From positions 1 through 48,165 of the forward strand of contig JAQUAW010000006.1 in assembly GCA_028687045.1 (NCBI GenBank): a stretch of DNA of 48,165 bases, read 5' to 3'. The position numbers and the translations under genes are program-made. How positions within the stretch are numbered: the first letter of the stretch is position 1; every line of letters starts with the position of its first letter. Of the stretch, positions 22,916 through 30,411 are shown one piece after another. Source of the stretch: Patescibacteria group bacterium (GTDB taxonomy: Bacteria > Patescibacteriota > Patescibacteriia > Magasanikbacterales > UBA922). The notes beneath the pieces were generated by a model. That model did no database searches. It was given only the letters and a program-made list of their open reading frames with translations, and was not told the DNA's origin.

Positions 22916-24613
22916 TTATTTTTTAAACAATTTTTTATTTTCAGATAACCTTAAAATAATATATTCCTCAATGTCAATGTCTGATGGAATTTTATCTTTA
23001 ACAATAGGAAGAATGAATTGACAATTTATCGAGTTAGCTAAATCAATTAATATTGTGCTTAATTGATTGTCGTGTATATTCTCAAGTTGGTCGTGCATTA
23101 TGAAATGAATAAATTTCATTTCCATTTTTTCTGCAAATAATACATATGCGAAATCGAATGCAGCTATTTGCCCCTTCTTTTTTCCTGTACTTGGATTACC
23201 TTCAATGTTTGTTACTATTAGGTCGTAACCCTTTTCGCTTTTTTTAGGGCTTAATAAATACTCTTCCCCATAGAGTTGACGGGAAATTTTTGTAAAGTAT
23301 TTATTGAAAAGGGTAATTCTTTTTTGGATTGTAGTGTCTTTAGAATTAATTTCAGAGTTAATTGTTTCTAATTCTTTATTAATGCGATATAGTTTTTCAT
23401 TCGATGTAATCCAGAATTTTTTCCTCTCTTCTAAATTTCCTTTCTTTTCATAAAATGAATTCAATTCAATTAGAATCTTGTCATAATCATCACTATAATC
23501 TGATGCACTTACAAACTCCGATAATTCTTTTTCACGTCTCCTAAATGAAGAAATATCCTTTGAAATTGATTTCAGTTTTTCTGTCAAAGCCGGCAACTCA
23601 AATTCAATGTATTTAATTTTCTCATCCAAAAGGTTATTATGAAATTTAACAGTTTCTTCAAAAGATACTTGTAAATTCGGTATCAATTTTGAAGCTTTGC
23701 TATATAATGATTCTATCTGATTGACATCAATGTTAGTTCTTTCCTTTTCCAATTCTGCCTTGCTTTCGAGTATTAATTCTCGCCTCATATTCAATCTACT
23801 TAGCTCTGTGGAAAGTTTTGAAAGGTTTAACTTTAACTGATTTAGCTCCTCTAATTGCGCTTCAAATTTTTCATTAAAATTAAAATTGGCTTTTATTTGC
23901 TGAAGTTCTTCTATTTTTGTATTAACCAATTCAAGTTGTTGAACAATTAATGATAGTTCCCCTTCCTTTTTAAGTCTTCTTTGAAAACTTTCTTCTTTGG
24001 TTTTTTCTTTACCTAAAAGTTCCTTCTGATTATGGGTGTCTGTATTTATTCCTAACCAAAAAAGGAATAGAGCTTCATATTCTTCAATTTTTGTATACGG
24101 ATTTAAAACTTTTACAATGTTTGCTAGCTTATTTTTTTCGTCACGAATATTTTTAGAAACAATTTGCTTGAAGGTTGGCTTTTCTACGTTGGTATTAAAT
24201 ACTAATTTCTTTAGCTGTAAATCGAATTCCTTATCATTTATAATGGTTTCGCCATTTATTTCTTGGATTTTCTTACCATACTTTAAAAAATTCTTCTTAA
24301 TAGTAATTGAATCTGAAGGAAAGTCTAAATCATCATGCAAAGTTAAAATTACAAGCACCTCTGTATCAATTAAAAAATCCTTGATTGTACTATTTTCTTG
24401 CTCTTTGAATTCTGAATCATGGTAAATATTTTTTCCATCAGAACCCAAACAAAAATCTACAAGTCTCAATACTGTCGTTTTTCCTACATTATTACCAGTC
24501 ATTTTTTTGTTCTTTTCTACTGTTTCATCCACTATCAAATTGAGTCCCTTATGAAATTCAATCTCACGGATTAAACCTAGTTTATTCTCTATTTTCAGTC
24601 TCTTTAGAAACAT
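22916..24613 (-). CDS. ABC-3C system ATPase with DUF2326 (SMC-like)
   Basis: The start is an AAA/SMC-type ATPase: KRLKIENKLGLIREIEF, then Walker A GNNVGKTT (residues 40-47). Long coiled coils follow (about 190-440, KEESFQRRLKKEGELSLIVQQLEL...). The C-terminal part has the KKKGQIAAFDFAYVLFA and FIHFIMHDQLENIHDNQL segments typical of DUF2326, which complete the ATPase head. It belongs to ABC-three-component systems, predicted conflict systems in which an ATPase, a small middle protein and a toxic effector act together. It overlaps the middle gene by 10 bases. Confidence 0.85.
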   Translation of the reverse strand: MFLKRLKIENKLGLIREIEFHKGLNLIVDETVEKNKKMTGNNVGKTTVLRLVDFCLGSDGKNIYHDSEFKEQENSTIKDFLIDTEVLVILTLHDDLDFPSDSITIKKNFLKYGKKIQEINGETIINDKEFDLQLKKLVFNTNVEKPTFKQIVSKNIRDEKNKLANIVKVLNPYTKIEEYEALFLFWLGINTDTHNQKELLGKEKTKEESFQRRLKKEGELSLIVQQLELVNTKIEELQQIKANFNFNEKFEAQLEELNQLKLNLSKLSTELSRLNMRRELILESKAELEKERTNIDVNQIESLYSKASKLIPNLQVSFEETVKFHNNLLDEKIKYIEFELPALTEKLKSISKDISSFRRREKELSEFVSASDYSDDYDKILIELNSFYEKKGNLEERKKFWITSNEKLYRINKELETINSEINSKDTTIQKRITLFNKYFTKISRQLYGEEYLLSPKKSEKGYDLIVTNIEGNPSTGKKKGQIAAFDFAYVLFAEKMEMKFIHFIMHDQLENIHDNQLSTILIDLANSINCQFILPIVKDKIPSDIDIEEYIILRLSENKKLFKK

Positions 24614-24837
24614 ATTTTTATTTTACCATTTTTTCCTTTGACTATTAATCCTAAAATAAATAACCAATCTAACGTTAAAGAATATAAATTGATAGTAATT
24701 TCTTTTTTATTGTTAATTAACGTGTACAAATCCATGTAATCGATTTTTTTGTTTTCCTTGTTTTGAAGAACCTCAATTAGGATACCTCCTAAGTAATACA
24801 AATCTCTTTCTGGATTAATATTTTTATCTATTATCAT
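24604..24837 (-). CDS. ABC-3C middle component (MC6-like)
   Basis: The 77-residue protein (INPERDLYYLGGILIEVL, YSLTLDWLFILGLIVKGKNGKI) matches the small all-helical-plus-wing middle component of ABC-3C systems, thought to connect the ATPase with the effector. The LDWLFILGLI motif and its place between the effector and DUF2326 genes support this. The gap to the effector is 3 bases. Confidence 0.78.
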   Translation of the reverse strand: MIIDKNINPERDLYYLGGILIEVLQNKENKKIDYMDLYTLINNKKEITINLYSLTLDWLFILGLIVKGKNGKIKICF

Positions 24838-24840
24838 AAT

Positions 24841-25686
24841 TTATATTGATTTAGGAGGTTCTTCCAAAATATTACAACGCATAAAAGCATCAACAATTAC
24901 TATCATCAAACTAAAATCAATCGTTTCTTGGTCAAACTCATCCAATTTATTTGGTGCTTTGTCAACATTATCCCATATAGTCTCAATCACTTTATCCAGA
25001 ATAATGTCAGCATTATTCCTTATTTCTTCAATGTTTTTATATTCAGATTTTACTCTTAGATAAATTCGTTTAATATTATGTAAAACTAATTCCTTTTTGG
25101 TAGAGCCTTCTTTTTCGATTACCTCATAAATCTTATTAAGTTTAACTTGATATGGGGCAAACTCTCTAATTACAGATTCATATCTTTTGACGTTATTAAA
25201 TAAAATCTTGGTTTCTGTATTTGGGGCATTTTCGGTTTCAGGTAAATCAAGAACCTCATCTATTTTAGAGCCAATTGTATTAATTACTTTATTTAAAGCT
25301 AATGGATGTCTTGATAATAAATTTTTACTTGAAATTAATTCTAAAATCTTTTTTTCGTGTGAACGTTTCCATTCTTTTAAAAGAGGCGTTGGGTATTGAG
25401 TTTCGTTTTCCTTATTGTCTATCATCACGTGATGTTCGTCACAAAGCAATATTAGGTTATCAAAATCTCTTCTTTTATCATTGGACATTTTTTCGTCAAA
25501 CCTTGGGCCTCCTTTACTTGCTGCTGTAATGTGACAAATTTTACTAATTATTGAGATTCCATCTTCTGCAATCAATTTTTTGGTACAATTGGGATGGGCA
25601 CATTCATTTCCCGAAAGAGTATCTAACCGTCTTAAGGTTGACTGTTTATATTGTCTAGCTTTGTCTTTTGATTTTTTTTTTGTCAT
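24841..25686 (-). CDS. ABC-3C effector with HNH nuclease domain
   Basis: Residues about 20-115 form an HNH nuclease: CAHPNC zinc-type pair, ICHITAASKGGPRFD, then NLILLCDEHHVMID, with His, Asn and His at metal/catalytic positions. The remaining ~165 residues are helical and would be the ABC-3C C-terminal domain that docks to the partner proteins. HNH effectors cut DNA, so activation would damage phage or host DNA. This first gene of the three is read from the promoter at 25835-25863. No sign of truncation. Confidence 0.82.
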   Translation of the reverse strand: MTKKKSKDKARQYKQSTLRRLDTLSGNECAHPNCTKKLIAEDGISIISKICHITAASKGGPRFDEKMSNDKRRDFDNLILLCDEHHVMIDNKENETQYPTPLLKEWKRSHEKKILELISSKNLLSRHPLALNKVINTIGSKIDEVLDLPETENAPNTETKILFNNVKRYESVIREFAPYQVKLNKIYEVIEKEGSTKKELVLHNIKRIYLRVKSEYKNIEEIRNNADIILDKVIETIWDNVDKAPNKLDEFDQETIDFSLMIVIVDAFMRCNILEEPPKSI

Positions 25687-25802
25687 AATTTAACTAAAAA
25701 TATATTACAAAGTCAATTATTTTTTCTAAATAACCTATAATTCTTTATATCATAATTTATTAAATATTTAGCTAAACTATATTATAATTTTTTTATAAAA
25801 TG

Positions 25803-25863
25803 TATTATATAAAACTTTCTACGAGTATGTAACTATTATAGTACATTTTATATAATATGACAA
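25803..25863 (-). promoter_or_regulatory. Promoter and inverted repeat of the ABC-3C operon
   Basis: Minus-strand TTGTCA (plus 25858-25863), 17-base spacer, TATAAT (plus 25835-25840). The perfect 12-base inverted repeat TATTATATAAAA/TTTTATATAATA (25803-25814 and 25846-25857) brackets the -10 box, one arm in the spacer and one in the leader. The leader is about 140 bases. The rest of the gap to 25924 is AT-rich without a gene. Confidence 0.6.
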
Positions 25864-25924
25864 CAATTTTGATATAAACTAAAATATTTTTTAGGAATAT
25901 TATTTTTATTATTTTTTTTAATTT

Positions 25925-26116
25925 TTATACATTGCTATTTTCTTTAGCCTTTTGGTCTATTCTAAACATTTTATTTAATTCATCATTTATATTGGCTAGT
26001 TCGCGAGGGGCTAATGTTTTTACTGGTATATCTTGAAAATTAATTTTATATTTAAATATTACATCAAGACATTCACGACTGCAAGCAATAAACTTTGTAA
26101 AACTTTCCCATTTCAT
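25925..26116 (-). pseudogene. Truncated copy of the gene at 27233-27790
   Basis: The frame (PVKTLAPRELANINDELNKMFRIDQKA) repeats the start of the intact gene (SVETLDPRELASISDKLERMFNTDQEA). The DNA similarity continues upstream into what is non-coding in the intact copy. The intact gene's ATG is ATA here, and only about 45 codons remain. The open frame now uses an ATG that overlaps the DUF1697 stop (ATGA, 26113-26116), so a 63-residue fusion peptide could still be made. Confidence 0.7.
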
Positions 26117-26646
26117 TTCTCACTAATACCCGCTAAATATCTAGCAGTATTAACATTTCTTATAGTCATGAGCTTATAAGATTTGTGGTTGATTATTTTG
26201 TTTAGCTGGCTTTTGTTATAATCATCTCTCTTTACATTCCAAAAGATAGCACCTTTTATATAACGAATGTCTAGAAATTCTTTTTTGATGGGTAATTCAT
26301 CAATTATTTTTTTGTTGTCAGCTTCTGGAAATAAATAAGCGACATCAGTTTTTTGGGTGCTATCATTTTGCCAATTTTCTGGTATTGTCTGCGCTATTTT
26401 TTTTATTTCTTTTTCGGTTTTGATAATAATAGGTATTTCAAAAGCAAATTCTTTTTTTAGACATTTTTCTATTTTTTTCAGTACATCATTTTTTTTGTCT
26501 GTTGTCTCAAATATGATATTTCCGGAATTGATATAAGTGTAAATGTTTGTATAGCTTAATAATTCAAATAAGACTTTGAGTTTTTTCATTTCTACTTTGT
26601 GGTTACCACCGACATTGATGCCACGGAGAAGAGCAATGTATTTCAT
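26113..26646 (-). CDS. DUF1697 family protein
   Basis: The opening MKYIALLRGINVGGNHKVEMKKLKVLFE, then YINSGNIIFET and the ending NVNTARYL are hallmarks of DUF1697, a widespread family of unknown function with a two-domain ferredoxin-like fold. At 177 residues it is full length. It follows the acyltransferase gene after 15 bases and overlaps the broken gene copy by four bases. Confidence 0.88.
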   Translation of the reverse strand: MKYIALLRGINVGGNHKVEMKKLKVLFELLSYTNIYTYINSGNIIFETTDKKNDVLKKIEKCLKKEFAFEIPIIIKTEKEIKKIAQTIPENWQNDSTQKTDVAYLFPEADNKKIIDELPIKKEFLDIRYIKGAIFWNVKRDDYNKSQLNKIINHKSYKLMTIRNVNTARYLAGISEK

Positions 26647-26661
26647 ATCTTTTGTGGTATA

Positions 26662-27201
26662 TTATTTACTTTTTACTATTTTTGCTGGATTGCCAGCGAT
26701 TACAACATTGGCGGGGAAACTTTTGCTGACTACTGCTCGAAAACCTATGACTGATTTTTCACCAATTTCACAACCTTTCAATATTACTGATTGACCACAA
26801 ATCCAGACATTATTTCCTATTTGTACTGGTTTTGTTTTTGGGTTGCCATACAAAACATGTTCTTTGTCAGAAAAAGTATGAAAATCTGTGTCCATAATTA
26901 TGGCACTACCTATTAGACAATTTTCACCAATTTGTATAGATTTTTCGCTATGGCAGGTCAGGCCATTCAATCTACTGTTTTGTCCAATTTGGATAATAGC
27001 TTCTTTGTCATAAAAATAAAAACGGTTTGGCTCTTCATAAGCCCACAAATTTGCATTGTCTGCTATTAGCAATTTACCCTGGCCTTTTATTTTTAGTTTG
27101 TGATTTACTATTATATTTTTTCCAAACTCTATTTTTTTTCCGTAAATAATTTGGTAATAAACGATAAATAATTTGCTGAGTAAAGAAGCTAATTTTTTCA
27201 T
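26662..27201 (-). CDS. Left-handed beta-helix (hexapeptide) acyltransferase
   Basis: Imperfect hexapeptide repeats run through the protein (IQIGQNSRLNG, IQIGENCLIGSAIIMDTDFHTF, VQIGNNVWICGQSVILKGCEIGEKSVIGFRAVVSKSFP) and it ends with the usual GNPAKIVK. DTDFHTF carries the catalytic His of the maltose/galactoside acetyltransferase branch. The likely role is transfer of an acetyl or other acyl group to a sugar, perhaps of cell-surface glycans; the acceptor is unknown. The N-terminus is basic and amphipathic. The gap to the upstream gene is 31 bases. Confidence 0.85.
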   Translation of the reverse strand: MKKLASLLSKLFIVYYQIIYGKKIEFGKNIIVNHKLKIKGQGKLLIADNANLWAYEEPNRFYFYDKEAIIQIGQNSRLNGLTCHSEKSIQIGENCLIGSAIIMDTDFHTFSDKEHVLYGNPKTKPVQIGNNVWICGQSVILKGCEIGEKSVIGFRAVVSKSFPANVVIAGNPAKIVKSK

Positions 27202-27232
27202 ATTTTTTAGAATAATTCATTTTTGTTAGATA

Positions 27233-27790
27233 TTATTTTGCTGTTGGTGTATTTCTATCGTTTAGCCATTCTTCATACATCTTTCTCATGGCTTCTTCAT
27301 GTTCAGCAAAAGGTTCCATACCCATTTCCGCTCGGCGTTTGTCTAGATTTTCTGGTTCAAATATTTCTGTTGGTGTTTTTTTTGGTAAATACAAAATTCC
27401 ATTTTCGATTGAACATTGTGTTCCATAACGTTGAGGCTTTTTTTCAGCCACTAGAGTTCTATCTTCGAGAGATGCCACATCTTCTTGTTGTACTTCTTCT
27501 TTTTGTTCTTGTTTCATTAATTCCAGACATTTTTTTTGAAATTCTAGATCTTGATCAGCATGTTGAGCCAAAAGCCAAGCATAGTGTGCTGAATTTTCTC
27601 CGACTTTGGATTTTGTTGGCCAACCAATTCTATCAATTATTTCTTTTAGTCTTTGTGTATTTTCTTGGTCTGTTTTTAGGGTAACTTCTGGAACATTATT
27701 TGTTCTAGCCTCTTGGTCTGTGTTAAACATTCTTTCTAATTTGTCGCTTATACTTGCGAGTTCTCTAGGGTCTAATGTTTCTACTGACAT
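27233..27790 (-). CDS. Unknown soluble helical protein
   Basis: No family recognised. The product is hydrophilic and Glu/Gln-rich, with helices (LASISDKLERMFNTDQEARTN; DQDLEFQKKCLELMKQEQKEEVQQEDV) and an ending RAEMGMEPFAEHEEAMRKMYEEWLND. The frame is open to 27862. I take the ATG at 27790, because differences between this gene and its broken copy upstream of that point hit codon positions 1 and 2 as often as 3, as in non-coding DNA. It heads the group acyltransferase, DUF1697 and broken copy. Confidence 0.6.
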   Translation of the reverse strand: MSVETLDPRELASISDKLERMFNTDQEARTNNVPEVTLKTDQENTQRLKEIIDRIGWPTKSKVGENSAHYAWLLAQHADQDLEFQKKCLELMKQEQKEEVQQEDVASLEDRTLVAEKKPQRYGTQCSIENGILYLPKKTPTEIFEPENLDKRRAEMGMEPFAEHEEAMRKMYEEWLNDRNTPTAK

Positions 27791-27854
27791 ATTTTGAAGA
27801 TTATTTTTATATGTAAATATTACACCAAGATACGCACAATTACAACTATTTATT

Positions 27855-27884
27855 TTGTACAATTTTTCTTTTTTATGTTATACT
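27855..27884 (+). promoter_or_regulatory. Promoter of the SIMPL gene
   Basis: TTGTAC (27855-27860), 18-base spacer, TATACT (27879-27884); the leader is about 25 bases. Confidence 0.5.
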
Positions 27885-27916
27885 AAATTTATATAAATAA
27901 TTTAATTTAAAAAAAT

Positions 27917-28825
27917 ATGCCTGTCAAAAAATCTGTTTCTACTGATAGTAGAAAAAGTATGGCTCCTTTGTCTGACATGTCTATGTCTCCGATGTCAGAA
28001 ATGACAAAAAATTGTGGTCATGGACATTTGGGTATGGGTCATCATTGTAAGAGTCACGGTTGTCATTTTAGTTACAAATTACTAAAAACTTTTTTTGGTA
28101 TTTTGTTAGTCTATGTTATAATTTTGGTTGGTTCACTAATTCGCAATGAAATAAAAAAGTATGATTTCATTGGTGTGGCCCCAGAAAATGTTAGTGATCG
28201 TCAATTAAATATTTCTGCCGAAGGTAAGGTAGATGTGAAACCAGATGTTAGTCAAATAACTGTGGGAAATAGTTTAAGAGAGGCTACATCAGTAGAAGCT
28301 ACTACAAAAAATGATAAGCTTATTGCTGACTTTGTAAACAAAGTAAAAGCTTTAGGAATTGATGTCGCTGATATCAAGACGGAATCTCAAATAATGTATC
28401 CAGAGTATAATTATAAAGAAGATGGTACAAAAGAGCTTGTTGGTTATAATATCACTCAAAATGTTACTGTCAAAGTTAGAAATGATGTTAACAAAGCTAG
28501 TCAAGTTGTAGCTCTTGCTGGACAAGTTGGTTTGAATACTATTGGTGGCGTAGAATCTGTGATAGATGATACTGAAATTTATCTTGATCAAGCTCGTCAG
28601 CAAGCTGTAAAAAAGGCTCAAGCTAAAGCTAAAGAATTATCCAAAATGTTGGGTGTTCAACTTATTGGTGTAATTTCTTATAATGAATATGTACCAGAGT
28701 CTTATCCTATGTATGACGAAGGTTTGGCTATGAAGTCATCTGTGGGTATGGGTGGTGGACCTACTATTGAACCAGGCACAAGTGAGGTTACTATGAATGT
28801 AAATATCACTTATAGAATACAATAA
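27917..28825 (+). CDS. SIMPL-domain (DUF541) membrane-anchored protein
   Basis: A His/Cys-rich cytoplasmic head (about residues 35-54, CGHGHLGMGHHCKSHGCHF) precedes one membrane helix (about 58-76, TFFGILLVYVIILVGSLI). An exported SIMPL domain follows (LNISAEGKVDVKPDVSQITVG ... YNITQNVTVKVRN ... ARQQAVKKAQAKAKELSKMLGV ... VTMNVNITYRI). SIMPL proteins of this type form ring-like oligomers in the envelope; their function is unclear, with links to oxidative stress. The His/Cys cluster is not part of the domain and could bind metal. A terminator follows at 28842. Confidence 0.88.
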   Translation: MPVKKSVSTDSRKSMAPLSDMSMSPMSEMTKNCGHGHLGMGHHCKSHGCHFSYKLLKTFFGILLVYVIILVGSLIRNEIKKYDFIGVAPENVSDRQLNISAEGKVDVKPDVSQITVGNSLREATSVEATTKNDKLIADFVNKVKALGIDVADIKTESQIMYPEYNYKEDGTKELVGYNITQNVTVKVRNDVNKASQVVALAGQVGLNTIGGVESVIDDTEIYLDQARQQAVKKAQAKAKELSKMLGVQLIGVISYNEYVPESYPMYDEGLAMKSSVGMGGGPTIEPGTSEVTMNVNITYRIQ

Positions 28826-28841
28826 TTAGATAAATAAAAGA

Positions 28842-28868
28842 CAGCCTTTCCTAAAGGCTGTTTTTTTT
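28842..28868 (+). terminator. Rho-independent terminator after the SIMPL gene
   Basis: CAGCCTTT (28842-28849) pairs with AAAGGCTG (28853-28860), then eight T. Confidence 0.92.
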
Positions 28869-28876
28869 GGTATAAT
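28868..28876 (+). promoter_or_regulatory. Extended -10 promoter of eno
   Basis: TGG directly before TATAAT (28871-28876) is an extended -10 box right behind the previous terminator. No -35 is recognisable. The leader would be about 120 bases and holds the nonamer repeat. Confidence 0.55.
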
Positions 28877-28884
28877 GTAGCAAA

Positions 28885-28923
28885 GGCTTGAAAGGCCAAA
28901 AAAGCTTGAAATGCTTAAAAGGC
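28885..28923. repeat. Nonamer repeat, unit like NGCTTRAAA, copy before eno
   Basis: Units read GGCTTGAAA, GGCCAAAAA, AGCTTGAAA, TGCTTAAAA, GGC. The 25 bases 28899-28923 are identical to 42987-43011 before pyrD. A different short repeat (AACCTAGG...AACCTAAT) follows at about 28958-28994. Confidence 0.75.
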
Positions 28924-29000
28924 TTTTTTATTTTAATTTTAAATTATTTTTTTAAAACCTAGGTAAACCTAATACCCAAAACCTAGGAACCTAATTACTA

Positions 29001-30263
29001 ATGTTTATGAAAAACACTGAAATCAAAAAAATTGTTTCCAGAGAGATATTGGATTCACGAGGTAATCCGACACTAGAGACTAAAGTATATTTAGAAGGTG
29101 GAGCTATTGGAAAAGCTGCTGTACCATCAGGAGCTTCAACTGGCACTCATGAAGCTTTGGAGCTTCGTGACAATGCCAAACGTTTTGGTGGTAAAGGAGT
29201 TCTCAAAGCTGTCAAAAATGTTAATACCACAATTGCTAAAGCTTTATTAGGAGTGGATGTTTTGGATCAAAGAAATATTGATAAGATAATGATTGAACTT
29301 GATGGCACAGACAACAAAAGAAAATTGGGTGCCAATGCAATACTTTCAGTTTCTCTGGCTTGTGCCAGGGCTGGTGCTAAAGTTCTGAAAAAACCATTAT
29401 ACAAATATATTCGTAGTGCTTATAATTTACCAGAAAAAAATTGGCGTATGCCGATTGCCACTATGAATATTTTGAATGGTGGTAGGCATGCTGACAACAA
29501 TCTAAGTTGTCAGGAATTCATGATTATTCCAATTCACAAAAAATTTGCCGAGCGTGTCAGAATGGGTTCACAAATTTTCCATTCTCTCAAAGCAATTTTG
29601 AATGACAAAGGTTATACGACTTCGGTAGGGGACGAAGGTGGTTTTGCGCCAGATTTACTAAACAATGAAAGAGCTATACAGCTGGTAATAAAAGCAATAC
29701 AAGTTTCAGGTTTTGAACCTGGTAAAAATGTTTTTCTTGGTTTTGATATTGCTGCTTCAGAGTTTTATCGTAAAGGAAAATATTATTTTACTAGTCCATC
29801 TCAACCTTCTACAGCTGAAAAGATGATTAGAATTTTGGAAACTTGGATTAGAAAATATCCTATACTTTCTATAGAAGATCCTTTGGCTGAAGATGATTGG
29901 GAAAATTGGGCTCTTCTTACTAAAAAATTTGGTAAGAAAGTAACTATTGTAGGTGATGATTTATTTGTGACCAATGTTAATCGTATCCAAAAAGGAATTG
30001 ACGAAAAAGTGGGTAATGCTGTTTTGATAAAGCTAAACCAAATTGGAACGTTGACTGAAACAATTGACGCTATTTATTTAGCTAAGAAAAATGGTTACAA
30101 AGTTTCTGTGTCACATCGTTCAGGTGAAACAGCTGATACTTTCATTGCTGACTTGGCGGTGGCTGTTAATTCTGAGTTTATCAAGAGTGGTTCAATGAGT
30201 AGATCTGAGAGAGTAGAGAAGTATAATAGATTGATGGAGATTGAGGAAGAACTTGGCGTTTAA
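29001..30263 (+). CDS. eno: Enolase
   Basis: Family motifs are complete: SREILDSRGNPTLETKV, PSGASTGTHEALELRD, metal ligands in FDIAASEF, SIEDPLAEDDW and GDDLFVTN, catalytic Lys in LIKLNQIGTLTET and the SHRSGETADTFIADLAVA loop. It converts 2-phosphoglycerate to phosphoenolpyruvate. An ATG at 29007 (MKNTEIKK) is an equally possible start. The next gene is phosphoglycerate mutase, the preceding glycolytic step. Confidence 0.96.
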   Translation: MFMKNTEIKKIVSREILDSRGNPTLETKVYLEGGAIGKAAVPSGASTGTHEALELRDNAKRFGGKGVLKAVKNVNTTIAKALLGVDVLDQRNIDKIMIELDGTDNKRKLGANAILSVSLACARAGAKVLKKPLYKYIRSAYNLPEKNWRMPIATMNILNGGRHADNNLSCQEFMIIPIHKKFAERVRMGSQIFHSLKAILNDKGYTTSVGDEGGFAPDLLNNERAIQLVIKAIQVSGFEPGKNVFLGFDIAASEFYRKGKYYFTSPSQPSTAEKMIRILETWIRKYPILSIEDPLAEDDWENWALLTKKFGKKVTIVGDDLFVTNVNRIQKGIDEKVGNAVLIKLNQIGTLTETIDAIYLAKKNGYKVSVSHRSGETADTFIADLAVAVNSEFIKSGSMSRSERVEKYNRLMEIEEELGV

Positions 30264-30281
30264 AATTGTATATATCATAAG

Positions 30282-30378
30282 GGATACGAAATACGAAAAT
30301 TTACGAAAGTACGAACTAGTAAATTTTCGTAATTTCGCCTACCTGCCGGCAGGCAGGTACCTTTCGTATTTCGTATCC
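30282..30378. repeat. Large inverted repeat built from ATACGAA units
   Basis: Arms 30282-30298 and 30362-30378 are a perfect 17-base pair. Inside, TACGAAAATTTAC can pair with GTAAATTTTCGTA, competing with the outer arms. A GC-rich palindrome (CCTGCCGGCAGGCAGG, about 30342-30357) lies near the 3' arm. It fills the eno-gpmI gap; it has no T run and is not a typical terminator. Confidence 0.8.
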
Positions 30379-30411
30379 AATTGAATTTATACATTTATAC
30401 AAAAACAAATT

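Noticed and set aside
20781-28000. Shared DSRKS-type N-terminal motif in the RNase J and SIMPL proteins
   Set aside because: Both have a short (S/T)xDSRKS stretch in low-complexity heads; five residues in Ser/Lys-rich sequence is too little to claim homology.
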